From assembly GCF_014201145.1 (NCBI RefSeq), contig NZ_JACHDP010000001.1:5890001-5954000 (forward strand): 64,000 bases of DNA, read 5' to 3'. The position numbers and the translations under genes are program-made. Of the stretch, positions 17,990-25,339 are shown in pieces. The DNA is from Micromonospora parathelypteridis (GTDB lineage Bacteria; Actinomycetota; Actinomycetes; Mycobacteriales; Micromonosporaceae). Numbering within the stretch: position 1 is the stretch's first letter; each line of letters opens with the position of its first letter. Below the pieces are notes generated by a model. That model did no database searches. It saw only the letters and a program-made list of their open reading frames with translations, and was not told where the DNA came from.

Positions 17990-19021
17990 TCACATCGGAT
18001 CGGGCTTGTCATCAGCGGCCAGCGTCATCGCCACTTCGATGATCGTGTCCTCCTGGCCGGCCACGACCCGTCGGCGGCCGAGCTCCATCAGGATTTCGCG
18101 GGGGTCCACCCCGAAGCGGTCCGCGGCTTGGCGTACGGGCTTGGCGAACCCGGAGAAGACTCCGGCGATGCCGCTGGTGATGGTGATGCTGTCGTTGGTG
18201 GGGACATGTTTGACGAACCGGTCCTCGGCGAGGTCGGCCGCGTCCAGGGCGCCGAAGAGGTCCACCCCGGACGCGATCTCCCGCACGTGCAGGTTCGCCG
18301 CGATCAGCTCCAGCGGAGCGTTTCCGGCCCCGGCGCCGAATCCCCGGGAGGTGACGTCGACGATCGTCGCACCGGCCGCGATGGCGGCCATGCTGTTGGC
18401 CACGGCCAGCCCGAGGTTGTTGTGCGCGTGGAAACCGACGTCGATGTCCAGGTGCTCGACGACGGTCCGGACCTTCTCGGTGACGTCCCGCGGTGTGTAG
18501 GCGCCGGCCGAGTCCATCAGCACCACGGCCTCGGCGCCGAAGTCCTGCATCATCCTGGCCTGTTCGGCCAGTTTTGCCGCAGGCGCCATGTGGCTCATCA
18601 GGAGCATGCCCTTGACCGTGATCCCCATCGCCCGAAGCATGGTGATCTGCTGCCGGGTCACGTCCGCCTCCGTGCAGTGGGCGCCGACCCGAACCTCGTC
18701 GACCCCGCAGTCGAGGGCCGGCTTGAGATGGCCCTCGACGGTCGCGAACCCGGGGATCGACAGCACACCGAGACGCGCCTTGCGCAGCTCCTCCTTGGCC
18801 GTCGTCAGCATCTCCGTGTCGCTGAGCGCGGCCATGCCGACCTGGATCGTGGAAGCGCCGAGGCCGTTGCCGTGGCCGACCTCCACGACGTCCGCGCCCG
18901 CGAGCTCGGCGGCCCTTGCGTAGGCGCGGATGTCGGCCTCACCGAGCTGGTGCGAGACCGCGTGGTTGCCGTCCCGTAGCGTGGTGTCGCAGAGAGACAG
19001 GCGACTTCCGTTGGTCCTCAT
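17990..19021 (-). CDS. mhpE: 4-hydroxy-2-oxovalerate aldolase (MhpE/DmpG family)
   Basis: About 343 residues. A DRE-TIM-type barrel starts at CDTTLRDGNHAVSHQLGE (metal Asp and catalytic Arg). It has VEVGHGNG early and the metal ligands in GFHAHNNLGLAVANS. The C-terminal DmpG communication domain is present. The enzyme splits or forms 4-hydroxy-2-oxoacids from pyruvate and an aldehyde, channelling the aldehyde to its partner dehydrogenase. The start codon overlaps the dehydrogenase stop by four bases, so the two form the usual complex. A GGGAGATC site precedes the ATG. Confidence 0.9.
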   Translation of the reverse strand: MRTNGSRLSLCDTTLRDGNHAVSHQLGEADIRAYARAAELAGADVVEVGHGNGLGASTIQVGMAALSDTEMLTTAKEELRKARLGVLSIPGFATVEGHLKPALDCGVDEVRVGAHCTEADVTRQQITMLRAMGITVKGMLLMSHMAPAAKLAEQARMMQDFGAEAVVLMDSAGAYTPRDVTEKVRTVVEHLDIDVGFHAHNNLGLAVANSMAAIAAGATIVDVTSRGFGAGAGNAPLELIAANLHVREIASGVDLFGALDAADLAEDRFVKHVPTNDSITITSGIAGVFSGFAKPVRQAADRFGVDPREILMELGRRRVVAGQEDTIIEVAMTLAADDKPDPM

Positions 19022-19911
19022 ACCGATCTCCCCGATCGCGCCTCGGCCGCCGCCACGGCCGCGCACGTGATGATGTCCAGGTTTCCGGCCGCGCGCGGCA
19101 GCCAGTCACCGCGACCCTCGACCTCGACGGTGATCATGATTCGGTTGGAGTCCCTGACCGGTGGGACGACGACGCGGTACCCGGGAACGTAGGTTTGGAT
19201 CTGCTTCTCCATGAGCTCCACCGCGGCTCGAAGGGCGTCCATGTCGACGCGTTCCGACGCCAGGGCGGTGATGGAGTTGCGCATGACGATCCCGGGCTCG
19301 GCGGGGTTGATGATCAGTACGGTCTTGGTCCGGTCGACGTCACAGAACTGGTGGGTGGCCTTCTGCGTGGTGACGACGTACTCATCGAGGTTCGCTCGGG
19401 AGGCCGGGCCGACGCTCGCGGAAGAGCTCGCCGACACGATCTCCACGTAGCCGAGGCCGTCCGTCGCCTCAGCGACACAGACCGCCATTGGAACCGCTGC
19501 CTGTCCGCCACAGGTGACCATGCCGAGATACCGCTCGTTCAGGCATTCGTCGAGGTTCAGCGCCGGTACGCAGAACTTCCCGAGGTTGGCCGGAGTCAGG
19601 TCGATGAATGACGGGCCGAGCGGCTCGATGATCGACCAGTGCCGGGCCGCGTCCCTGGCCGATGTCGCATCGAAGACGATGTCGATGCGATCGGCGATGT
19701 CGACGATCGCATCGATGCCCTCCACGCTGGTGGGTACACCGTGCGAGTCGGCCAGCGCGATGCCGGGTGATCCGGCACGGCGCCCCGTGAACATCTCGCA
19801 GCGCAGCGCGGGGGAGTCGATGACCTTCAGGAGCAGGTCGGTACCGATGTTCCCGGTGCCGACGATCGCCACGCGAAGCGGGTCCGTGGTTGACGTCATC
19901 AGCGCAGCCAT
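19018..19911 (-). CDS. mhpF: Acetaldehyde dehydrogenase (acylating), MhpF/DmpF family
   Basis: About 297 residues with an N-terminal Rossmann motif VAIVGTGNIGTDLL. The catalytic cysteine is in the segment LGMVTCGGQAAVPMA. The C-terminal part includes ASSSASVGPASRANLDEYV and IINPAEPGIVMRNSI, as in the family. It interconverts acetaldehyde (or a short aldehyde) and acyl-CoA with NAD+. AAAGGAG five bases before the ATG fixes the start. It pairs with the aldolase downstream. In this cluster the pair may work in the aldehyde-forming, carbon-bond-making direction; this is inference. Confidence 0.9.
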   Translation of the reverse strand: MAALMTSTTDPLRVAIVGTGNIGTDLLLKVIDSPALRCEMFTGRRAGSPGIALADSHGVPTSVEGIDAIVDIADRIDIVFDATSARDAARHWSIIEPLGPSFIDLTPANLGKFCVPALNLDECLNERYLGMVTCGGQAAVPMAVCVAEATDGLGYVEIVSASSSASVGPASRANLDEYVVTTQKATHQFCDVDRTKTVLIINPAEPGIVMRNSITALASERVDMDALRAAVELMEKQIQTYVPGYRVVVPPVRDSNRIMITVEVEGRGDWLPRAAGNLDIITCAAVAAAEARSGRSV

Positions 19912-19939
19912 GCCGGTCTCCTTTGGTTGGTGGGAGTTC

Positions 19940-20188
19940 TCAGGCGGCCGGCACCGCGAGTTTGCCGGCGACAAAGGCATCGATGACATTGATCGTCCGG
20001 AAGTTCGCGATATCGAGGTCATTTCCGTTCGCAGTGACACCGAAGGTGTTCTCCACGAACATCACGAGCTGGACCGCGAACAGGGAGTTCACGTAGCCGG
20101 TCGCGAAGATGTCCTCGTCGTCGCCAACGGTGAGGCCATTGATGTGGCTCCCAACGAAATCGCGGATGATGCCGAGACGCTCGTTCAT
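19940..20188 (-). CDS. Free acyl carrier protein (FkbJ/ZmaD-like)
   Basis: An 82-residue ACP. The phosphopantetheine site lies in ATGYVNSLFAVQLVMFVE; the serine follows Asn (NSL) rather than the common Asp. The VNSLFA-QLV pattern is one I associate with ACPs that carry methoxymalonyl, hydroxymalonyl or aminomalonyl extender units. The dehydrogenase upstream in the operon is of the matching FkbK/ZmaG type. GAAGGAG precedes the ATG. It is probably activated by the Sfp-type PPTase at 30,462-31,193. What it carries is unknown: an FkbH-like glyceryl loader is absent from the window, but an amino acid:carrier-protein ligase is present. Confidence 0.82.
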   Translation of the reverse strand: MNERLGIIRDFVGSHINGLTVGDDEDIFATGYVNSLFAVQLVMFVENTFGVTANGNDLDIANFRTINVIDAFVAGKLAVPAA

Positions 20189-20203
20189 GATTTCCTGCTC
20201 CTT

Positions 20204-21052
20204 CTAGATGTTGTAGGTGAAAAAGCCGCGGCCGGTCTTCACGCCGTGGTGACCGGCGTACACGAGCTTGCAGAGCAACTGGCTGGGCCGGAACTTCTGA
20301 TCGCGGAAGTGGTCCTGCAGGACCTCGAGCGAGTACAGGACGGTGTCCAGGCCGATGAGGTCGGCCGTGGCCAGCGGACCCATCTTGTGGCCGAAGCACT
20401 CGACGAACAGGCGGTCGATGTCGGCCGCCGTGGAGACACCCTCGTCCAGCAGACAGATGGCCTCGTTGACCGTCATCATGGCCACCCGGTTGGTGACGAA
20501 CCCCGGTGAATCGTTGACGACGACGCTGTCCTTGCCGGCGCGCGAGATCACGTCACGCGTGCCCGCGATGGTGGCGTCCGAGGTGTGGTAGCCGCGGATG
20601 ACCTCGACCAGAGGCTTGATCGGCGCGGGGTTCATGAAGTGGGTGCCGATCACCCGGTCAGCCCGCCCGGCGTGGCCGGCCACCTTGGTGATGGGGATGG
20701 CCGAGGTGTTGACGCCGAAGACGCAGTGCTCCGGGCAGATCCTGTCCATCTCGACGTAGAGCGGCCCCTTCACCGCCCAGTCCTCGGTGACGTTCTCGAC
20801 GACGAAGTCCGCGTCGGCGAGCCTCTTGAGATCCGTGGTGAGCTCGATGCGGGACAGCACCTCGGCCGGCTGTGCATTCGACGCCGGATCGAGCATCCGG
20901 TAGAGCCGTACATTGCGCTCGATGAGCCGAGCCGCGCGCTCCAGCGTCGCCTCGTCGACATCGACCAGGACGACCGGGAAGCCGCCCGCGGCGAACAGAT
21001 GGGACACGCCGATGCCCATGGTTCCGGCACCGACCACGCCGATGTTCTTCAC
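20204..21052 (-). CDS. 3-hydroxyacyl-CoA/ACP dehydrogenase (FkbK/ZmaG-like)
   Basis: About 282 residues, the normal length for short 3-hydroxybutyryl-CoA dehydrogenases. It has Rossmann motif IGVVGAGTMGIGVSHLFAA. The catalytic His sits in VIGTHFMNPAPIKPLVEV, with NDSPGFVTNRV before the C-terminal helical domain. GTG at 21052 is chosen because the dinucleotide fold starts directly there. In methoxymalonyl and aminomalonyl pathways such enzymes oxidise the hydroxyl of an acyl group held on an ACP. The ACP gene lies 15 bases downstream, which supports that role. Confidence 0.85.
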   Translation of the reverse strand: MKNIGVVGAGTMGIGVSHLFAAGGFPVVLVDVDEATLERAARLIERNVRLYRMLDPASNAQPAEVLSRIELTTDLKRLADADFVVENVTEDWAVKGPLYVEMDRICPEHCVFGVNTSAIPITKVAGHAGRADRVIGTHFMNPAPIKPLVEVIRGYHTSDATIAGTRDVISRAGKDSVVVNDSPGFVTNRVAMMTVNEAICLLDEGVSTAADIDRLFVECFGHKMGPLATADLIGLDTVLYSLEVLQDHFRDQKFRPSQLLCKLVYAGHHGVKTGRGFFTYNI

Positions 21053-21177
21053 TTGCGCGTACCTCTCTGCTGGGGACGGGTAGCGCCGTCGGTGGATCGG
21101 CCGGGGGCCCGGAGGCCCCGCTCCAGCCGCGTCCGAGGGTTGGCGCCGGATTGACAGAACTGGATGGTCGTGGCCAT
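21049..21177 (-). other. Leader frame, probable relic of an NRPS start
   Basis: A 42-codon frame begins MATT at the same place, relative to mbtH, where NRPS-4 begins MATT at 54,626. It then diverges completely and overlaps the dehydrogenase start (GTGA). It is best read as the edge of the duplicated mbtH segment. Whether it is translated for coupling is unknown. Confidence 0.45.
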
Positions 21178-21198
21178 CGTTGACTCCGGTCCGGCCGC

Positions 21199-21411
21199 TC
21201 AGGCCGCGGTCATCTGTTGGCGCAGGCTGAGGGGTCGCATGTCGGTCCACACCTGTTCGATGTGGTCGAGGCAGACCTGCTTGGTGCCTTCCACGCCGGC
21301 GCTTTTCCAGCCGGGCGGTACGGTCCGGCCGGTTGGCCAGATCGAATACTGTTCCTCGTCGTTGACCACGACGGTGTAGTGCTGTTCCTGCTCGGACACG
21401 TCTTCTCCCAT
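21199..21411 (-). CDS. mbtH: MbtH-like protein, copy 1
   Basis: A 70-residue MbtH protein with the family signature: [22 protein letters not shown], split here as [10 protein letters not shown] and GRTVPPGW, followed by [18 protein letters not shown]. MbtH proteins bind NRPS adenylation domains and are needed for their folding or activity. GGAGG precedes the ATG. It heads a seven-gene operon that contains no NRPS. It differs from copy 2 (54,648-54,860) by a single residue (Ala versus Thr in KS-GVEG), so the two are recent duplicates and probably interchangeable. Confidence 0.95.
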   Translation of the reverse strand: MGEDVSEQEQHYTVVVNDEEQYSIWPTGRTVPPGWKSAGVEGTKQVCLDHIEQVWTDMRPLSLRQQMTAA

Positions 21412-21473
21412 CGCAGCCTCCGAGAGCCGTCGAGGCGGCCCTGCTTGGTTGTCTGCGAGGCTGACGGTCGACG

Positions 21474-21502
21474 CTTTCGCCGGCCTTTCAACCGCCTTTC
21501 CC
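21474..21502 (-). promoter_or_regulatory. SARP-like triple direct repeat before mbtH copy 1
   Basis: On the minus strand three heptamers, GGGAAAG, TTGAAAG and GCGAAAG, start exactly 11 bp apart (plus positions 21496-21502, 21485-21491, 21474-21480). They lie about 65-90 bases before the mbtH start. Direct heptamer repeats with 11-bp spacing are how SARP/AfsR-type activators recognise promoters. Confidence 0.55.
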
Positions 21503-21627
21503 GCCCGGTCGCCACCGGCCACCGGCAGGCGGGAGGGGGCGCACGAGCACGCCGGCCCGCCGCGAACCGCACGGCGGAGATAGGACGTCGACAGCCCGGC
21601 GAAAGAACGGCCGCGTAGCACTGCGGT

Positions 21628-22539
21628 GTGACCCCGACATCGACTCTCATCGGCCAAGCGGGCGACGTCTCGGCGGCGCCTCGCAGCGACTACCTCCGCC
21701 CTGCCGACCTCGACGAGGCGCTGCGGCTGCGTGCCCGGGCCCGCGGTGCCGTGGTCGTCGCGGGCGGCACCGACCTGATGGTGGCTGCCAACCTGCGCGG
21801 GTGGGCGCCGGCGGCGCTGCTGGACATCAGCCGTGTGGATGAGCTGTGCCGGGTGGACGACACCGGCGGGCTGATCCGGCTGGGCGCCGGCGTCACCTTC
21901 GGCACGATCCTGCACGGGTATGCGCACCGACTGCCCGGCCTGGCCCTCGCGGCGCGGACGGTCGGCTCTGCCCAGATCCGCCAGCGGGCCACGCTTGGCG
22001 GCAATCTGGCTACCGGTTCGCCGGCAGGTGACAGCCATCCCGCGCTGCTTGCCCTGGACGCACAGATCGAAATGCGGTCGCTGCGTGGCGCCCGGCTGGT
22101 ACCACTCGCCGACTTCTTCCTCGGACCGCAGCGCACCGTACTCGCCCCGGACGAGCTGATCACTGCTGTCCTCGTCCAGCCGCACACCGGTCCGCAGCTG
22201 TTCGCCAAGGTGGGCCGCCGATCCGCCATGGCCATCGCGCTGTGCTCGCTCGCCCTGTCCATTCACCCGAACGGGCAGCGGGTGCGGGTCGCCTTCGGCG
22301 CGGCCGCGCCCACCGCGCGCCGCGCCTGGGCCGCCGAACGCTTCCTCGTCGAGTCGATGCGTGCTGTCGGCGGTGACACCCTTCCAGCCGAGCTGGTGGC
22401 CGAGTTCGTCCGGCTGGTCCGAGAGGCGGCCGATCCGATCGACGACATCCGCACCACCGCCGACTACCGCCGGCACGCACTGGGTGTGCTCGCCGAGCGG
22501 GCGGTGTGCCGCGCCTGGCGGGAGGTTCAATGCGACTGA
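21628..22539 (+). CDS. Molybdenum hydroxylase, FAD-binding subunit (CoxM/XdhB-type)
   Basis: A 303-residue protein of the FAD domain of molybdopterin dehydrogenases. The FAD pyrophosphate loop is [17 protein letters not shown], and the second flavin motif is [16 protein letters not shown]. It shuttles electrons from the iron-sulfur subunit to its acceptor. It is first in a plus-strand operon running FAD, iron-sulfur, molybdenum subunit, then NRPS-1 and the PPTase, all overlapping or nearly so. The GTG start is divergent from mbtH copy 1 across about 216 bases. Confidence 0.9.
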   Translation: MTPTSTLIGQAGDVSAAPRSDYLRPADLDEALRLRARARGAVVVAGGTDLMVAANLRGWAPAALLDISRVDELCRVDDTGGLIRLGAGVTFGTILHGYAHRLPGLALAARTVGSAQIRQRATLGGNLATGSPAGDSHPALLALDAQIEMRSLRGARLVPLADFFLGPQRTVLAPDELITAVLVQPHTGPQLFAKVGRRSAMAIALCSLALSIHPNGQRVRVAFGAAAPTARRAWAAERFLVESMRAVGGDTLPAELVAEFVRLVREAADPIDDIRTTADYRRHALGVLAERAVCRAWREVQCD

Positions 22540-23003
22540 CGATGAAGGTCAACGGCCGGCCGGTGGTCGCCGACCGCGTAGCGCCCGAACGCAGCCTGCT
22601 GCGGTTGCTGCGCGACGACCTTGGCCTGACCGGCACCAAGGACGCGTGCGAGCAGGGCGAGTGCGGCTCGTGCACCGTGCTGCTGGACGGCGGGTGCGTC
22701 AACGCGTGCCTGGTGCCCGCCGGGCAGGCCGACGGCGGCTCGGTGGAGACCGTGGAAGGGCTCGTCGACGTCCCGGCGGTGGTCATCCTGCGGGAGGCGT
22801 TCCTCGCGGCTGGCGCCGTCCAGTGCGGCTTCTGCACGCCCGGCCTGCTCGTGGCGGCGCAGGAGCTGATGAGCCGGCGCGTCGAGCCGAGCGACAACGA
22901 CATCCGGGAGGCGCTGGCCGGCAACCTCTGTCGGTGCACCGGCTACGTGACCATCATCCACGCGGTGCGCTGCGCGTGGCGAGCGAGTCGGGAGGTGCGA
23001 TGA
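22530..23003 (+). CDS. Molybdenum hydroxylase, 2x[2Fe-2S] subunit (CoxS/XdhC-type small subunit)
   Basis: A protein of about 157 residues. The plant-ferredoxin-type cluster is in [15 protein letters not shown] plus a downstream Cys (about residues 40-65). The second cluster is in CGFCTPG and GNLCRCTGY (about residues 100-140). It transfers electrons from the molybdenum site to FAD. The ATG at 22530 follows GGGAGG and overlaps the FAD subunit stop by ten bases. All expected cluster cysteines are present. Confidence 0.92.
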   Translation: MRLTMKVNGRPVVADRVAPERSLLRLLRDDLGLTGTKDACEQGECGSCTVLLDGGCVNACLVPAGQADGGSVETVEGLVDVPAVVILREAFLAAGAVQCGFCTPGLLVAAQELMSRRVEPSDNDIREALAGNLCRCTGYVTIIHAVRCAWRASREVR

Positions 23004-25339
23004 CCACGGTTACCGGCCGCCCGGTCGCGCTGACGATGGCCGGTTCGGCGGGCATCGGCGCCAGCCCTCGCCGGCCCGACGGGCCGCTGAAGGCCCGCGG
23101 GGAGTTCGCGTACTCCTCTGACCTGCGGCACCCGCAGGCGCTGTTCGGCGCGACCCTGCGCAGCCCGCACCCCCGGGCGCGCATCGTGGGCATCCGCGCG
23201 GAGGCGGCCCGGCGGCTCGCGGGCGTACATGCCGTGCTGACGCACGCCGACCTGCCGGCCGCCCGCACGACCGGTCTCGACCGCCGCGATCAGCCGGTCC
23301 TTGCCGGCGACCGGGTTCGATACCAGGGAGAACCTGTCGCGCTGGTGGCGGCCGAGGACGCCGTGACGGCCCGGCGTGCTCTCTCGCTCATCGAGGTCGA
23401 GTACGCGGTGGAAACCCCGCTGACCGACCCGTGGCGCTCGGCGTTCGATCCGGACGCCCCGCTGGTGCACGACGCGTACGACAACGTCGTACGCCACCAG
23501 CGCATCCGGCGCGGCGAGGTCGCGGTTCCCGCCGCGGTGGTGGTGCGCGGCGAGTACCGGGTGGGCATGCAGGACCAGGCCTTCCTCGGACCCGAGTCCG
23601 GGCTGGCCCTGCCCGCCGCCGACGGCGGCGTGGAACTCTTCGCCGCGACCCAGTGGCTGCACGTCGACCGCGACCAGCTCGCGGCCGTGCTGGGCCTGCC
23701 GCCGGAGAAGGTACGGCTGACGCTGGCCGGCGTCGGCGGGGCGTTCGGCGCCCGGGAGGACCTGTCGATGCAGGCGCACGCCTGCCTGCTCGCCCTCACC
23801 TGCGGGCGGCCGGTCCGGATGGCGTACCTACGGGACGAGTCGTTCGTCGGCCACGTCCACCGGCACCCGGCGATCCTGCGCTACGAGCACGGCGCGGACC
23901 ACGACGGCCGGCTGGTCTACGTGCGCGCCGAGGTCATCCTCGACGGTGGCGCCTACCAGTCGTCGACCGCGGCGGTCGTCGGCAACGCCGCCTCGCTCGG
24001 TGTCGGCCCGTACGAGGTACCCAACGTCCTGGTGGACGTCTATGGCGTCTACACCAACAATCCGCCCTGTGGCGCGATGCGCGGCTTTGGCGCCGTGCAG
24101 ACCTGCTTCGCGTACGAGTCGCAGATGGACCGCCTCGCCCGCGCGTGCGGCCTGGAGCCCCTGGAGGTGCGCGCCCGCAACGCCGTGCGCCAGGGGTCCC
24201 GGATCGCCACCGGACAACTGGTGGACGCCCCGATCCCGATCGCGGAGATCCTCGACGCGTTGCGCGCCACGCCGCTGCCGCCGCCCGCGGACCCACTCGA
24301 CCCGCGCGATCTGCCCGGCGGGGTAGGGGCCACCACCGGCGGCGAGGGCGTGCGGCGCGGGGTGGGATACGGCATCGGCATCAAGAACATCTGCTACTCG
24401 GAGGGGTTCGACGACCACTCGACCGCCCGGCTACGGCTGGAGCTGCGCGATGACGGACCAATGGCGATCGTGCACACGGCCGCCGCCGAGGTCGGCCAGG
24501 GGTTGCTGACCGTACTGGCCCAGATCGTCGCGACCGAACTGCCGGTCGAACGGGTGGAGATCCTGCCCGCGGACACCAATGTCGGGTCCGCCGGATCCAC
24601 CTCGGCCTCGCGGCAGTCGTACATGACCGGCGGCGCGGTGCAGGCGGCCTGCGCGGCGATCCGCGCCCGCCTGGCGGCCGTCGCCACGAGCCTGTTTCCG
24701 GGCCGGGCCGACGTGCCGCTGGCCGAGCTGCTGCGGCACGGACCGGTCGAGGAGACCCGCGAGTTCCACCACCGGCCGACGGTGCCGCTGGACGCCGATG
24801 GACAGGGCGCTTCGCACGTGCAGTTCGCCGTCTGCGCCCACCGGGCGGTGGTCGACGTCGACGTCGACCTGGGCCTGGTCCGGGTGGTCGAGCTGGCTGC
24901 GGTACAGGACGTGGGCCGGGTCCTGCACCCCGTGTCCCTGGCGGGCCAGATCCACGGCGGCTCGGCCCAGGGCCTCGGGCTGGCGCTGCTGGAGGAGGCG
25001 GTCGTGGTGGACGGCGTCATCCGCAACCCGTCCTTCACCGACTACCTGATCCCCACGATGCTGGACATGCCCGAGATGACCCTGTCGATCCTCGAACACC
25101 CCGATCCGCACGCGCCCTACGGGCTGCGTGGCGCGGGTGAGCCGCCCACGCTCTCCAGCACCCCGGCGATCGTGGCGGCAGTCCGCGACGCCACCGGCGT
25201 CGACCTCCACCGCGTGCCCGTACGCCCACAGGACCTCACCACCGCGCCCCCGCCGGAGCCGTGGGGCTGGTGGGCCGACGCCGGCGCGGACAAGGCAGCG
25301 GCAGTCGACCGAAACCATGACCGAGAGGTGACATCGTGA
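23000..25339 (+). CDS. Molybdenum hydroxylase, Moco-binding large subunit (xanthine dehydrogenase type)
   Basis: A 779-residue large subunit. Motifs seen are GGAFGAREDLSMQAHA (Moco region), GAMRGFGAVQTCFAYE (the xanthine-dehydrogenase-like arginine loop, not the CoxL seleno-cysteine loop), and near the end GAGEPPTLSS, which carries the catalytic glutamate. Such enzymes hydroxylate heteroaromatic carbons or oxidise aldehydes with water. An xdhC gene in the same cluster (37,973-39,142) suggests a sulfurated cofactor. The stop overlaps the NRPS-1 GTG start by four bases, so the hydroxylase is made together with the NRPS and probably modifies a precursor or product. The substrate is unknown. Confidence 0.9.
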   Translation: MTTVTGRPVALTMAGSAGIGASPRRPDGPLKARGEFAYSSDLRHPQALFGATLRSPHPRARIVGIRAEAARRLAGVHAVLTHADLPAARTTGLDRRDQPVLAGDRVRYQGEPVALVAAEDAVTARRALSLIEVEYAVETPLTDPWRSAFDPDAPLVHDAYDNVVRHQRIRRGEVAVPAAVVVRGEYRVGMQDQAFLGPESGLALPAADGGVELFAATQWLHVDRDQLAAVLGLPPEKVRLTLAGVGGAFGAREDLSMQAHACLLALTCGRPVRMAYLRDESFVGHVHRHPAILRYEHGADHDGRLVYVRAEVILDGGAYQSSTAAVVGNAASLGVGPYEVPNVLVDVYGVYTNNPPCGAMRGFGAVQTCFAYESQMDRLARACGLEPLEVRARNAVRQGSRIATGQLVDAPIPIAEILDALRATPLPPPADPLDPRDLPGGVGATTGGEGVRRGVGYGIGIKNICYSEGFDDHSTARLRLELRDDGPMAIVHTAAAEVGQGLLTVLAQIVATELPVERVEILPADTNVGSAGSTSASRQSYMTGGAVQAACAAIRARLAAVATSLFPGRADVPLAELLRHGPVEETREFHHRPTVPLDADGQGASHVQFAVCAHRAVVDVDVDLGLVRVVELAAVQDVGRVLHPVSLAGQIHGGSAQGLGLALLEEAVVVDGVIRNPSFTDYLIPTMLDMPEMTLSILEHPDPHAPYGLRGAGEPPTLSSTPAIVAAVRDATGVDLHRVPVRPQDLTTAPPPEPWGWWADAGADKAAAVDRNHDREVTS

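Larger units (their letters stand above)
21167..21515. repeat. 349-bp duplicated block, copy 1 (mbtH plus leader)
   Basis: This block matches 54,616-54,964 with four substitutions that I can count (21300, 21346, 21464, 21490). It covers the mbtH gene, its leader and promoter region, and the first codons of the gene after mbtH. Weaker similarity continues about 30 bases further. Confidence 0.9.

Noticed and set aside
20204..21250. Longer start for the 3-hydroxyacyl dehydrogenase covering the mbtH stop
   Set aside because: The extra N-terminal residues are a frame-shifted reading of the duplicated mbtH edge. The Rossmann fold begins at the GTG at 21052.
21628..25339. Purine breakdown locus (xanthine dehydrogenase, xdhC and allantoate amidohydrolase-like gene)
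   Set aside because: No uricase, allantoinase or purine transporter is present, the three loci are far apart, and each is coupled to NRPS or tailoring genes.
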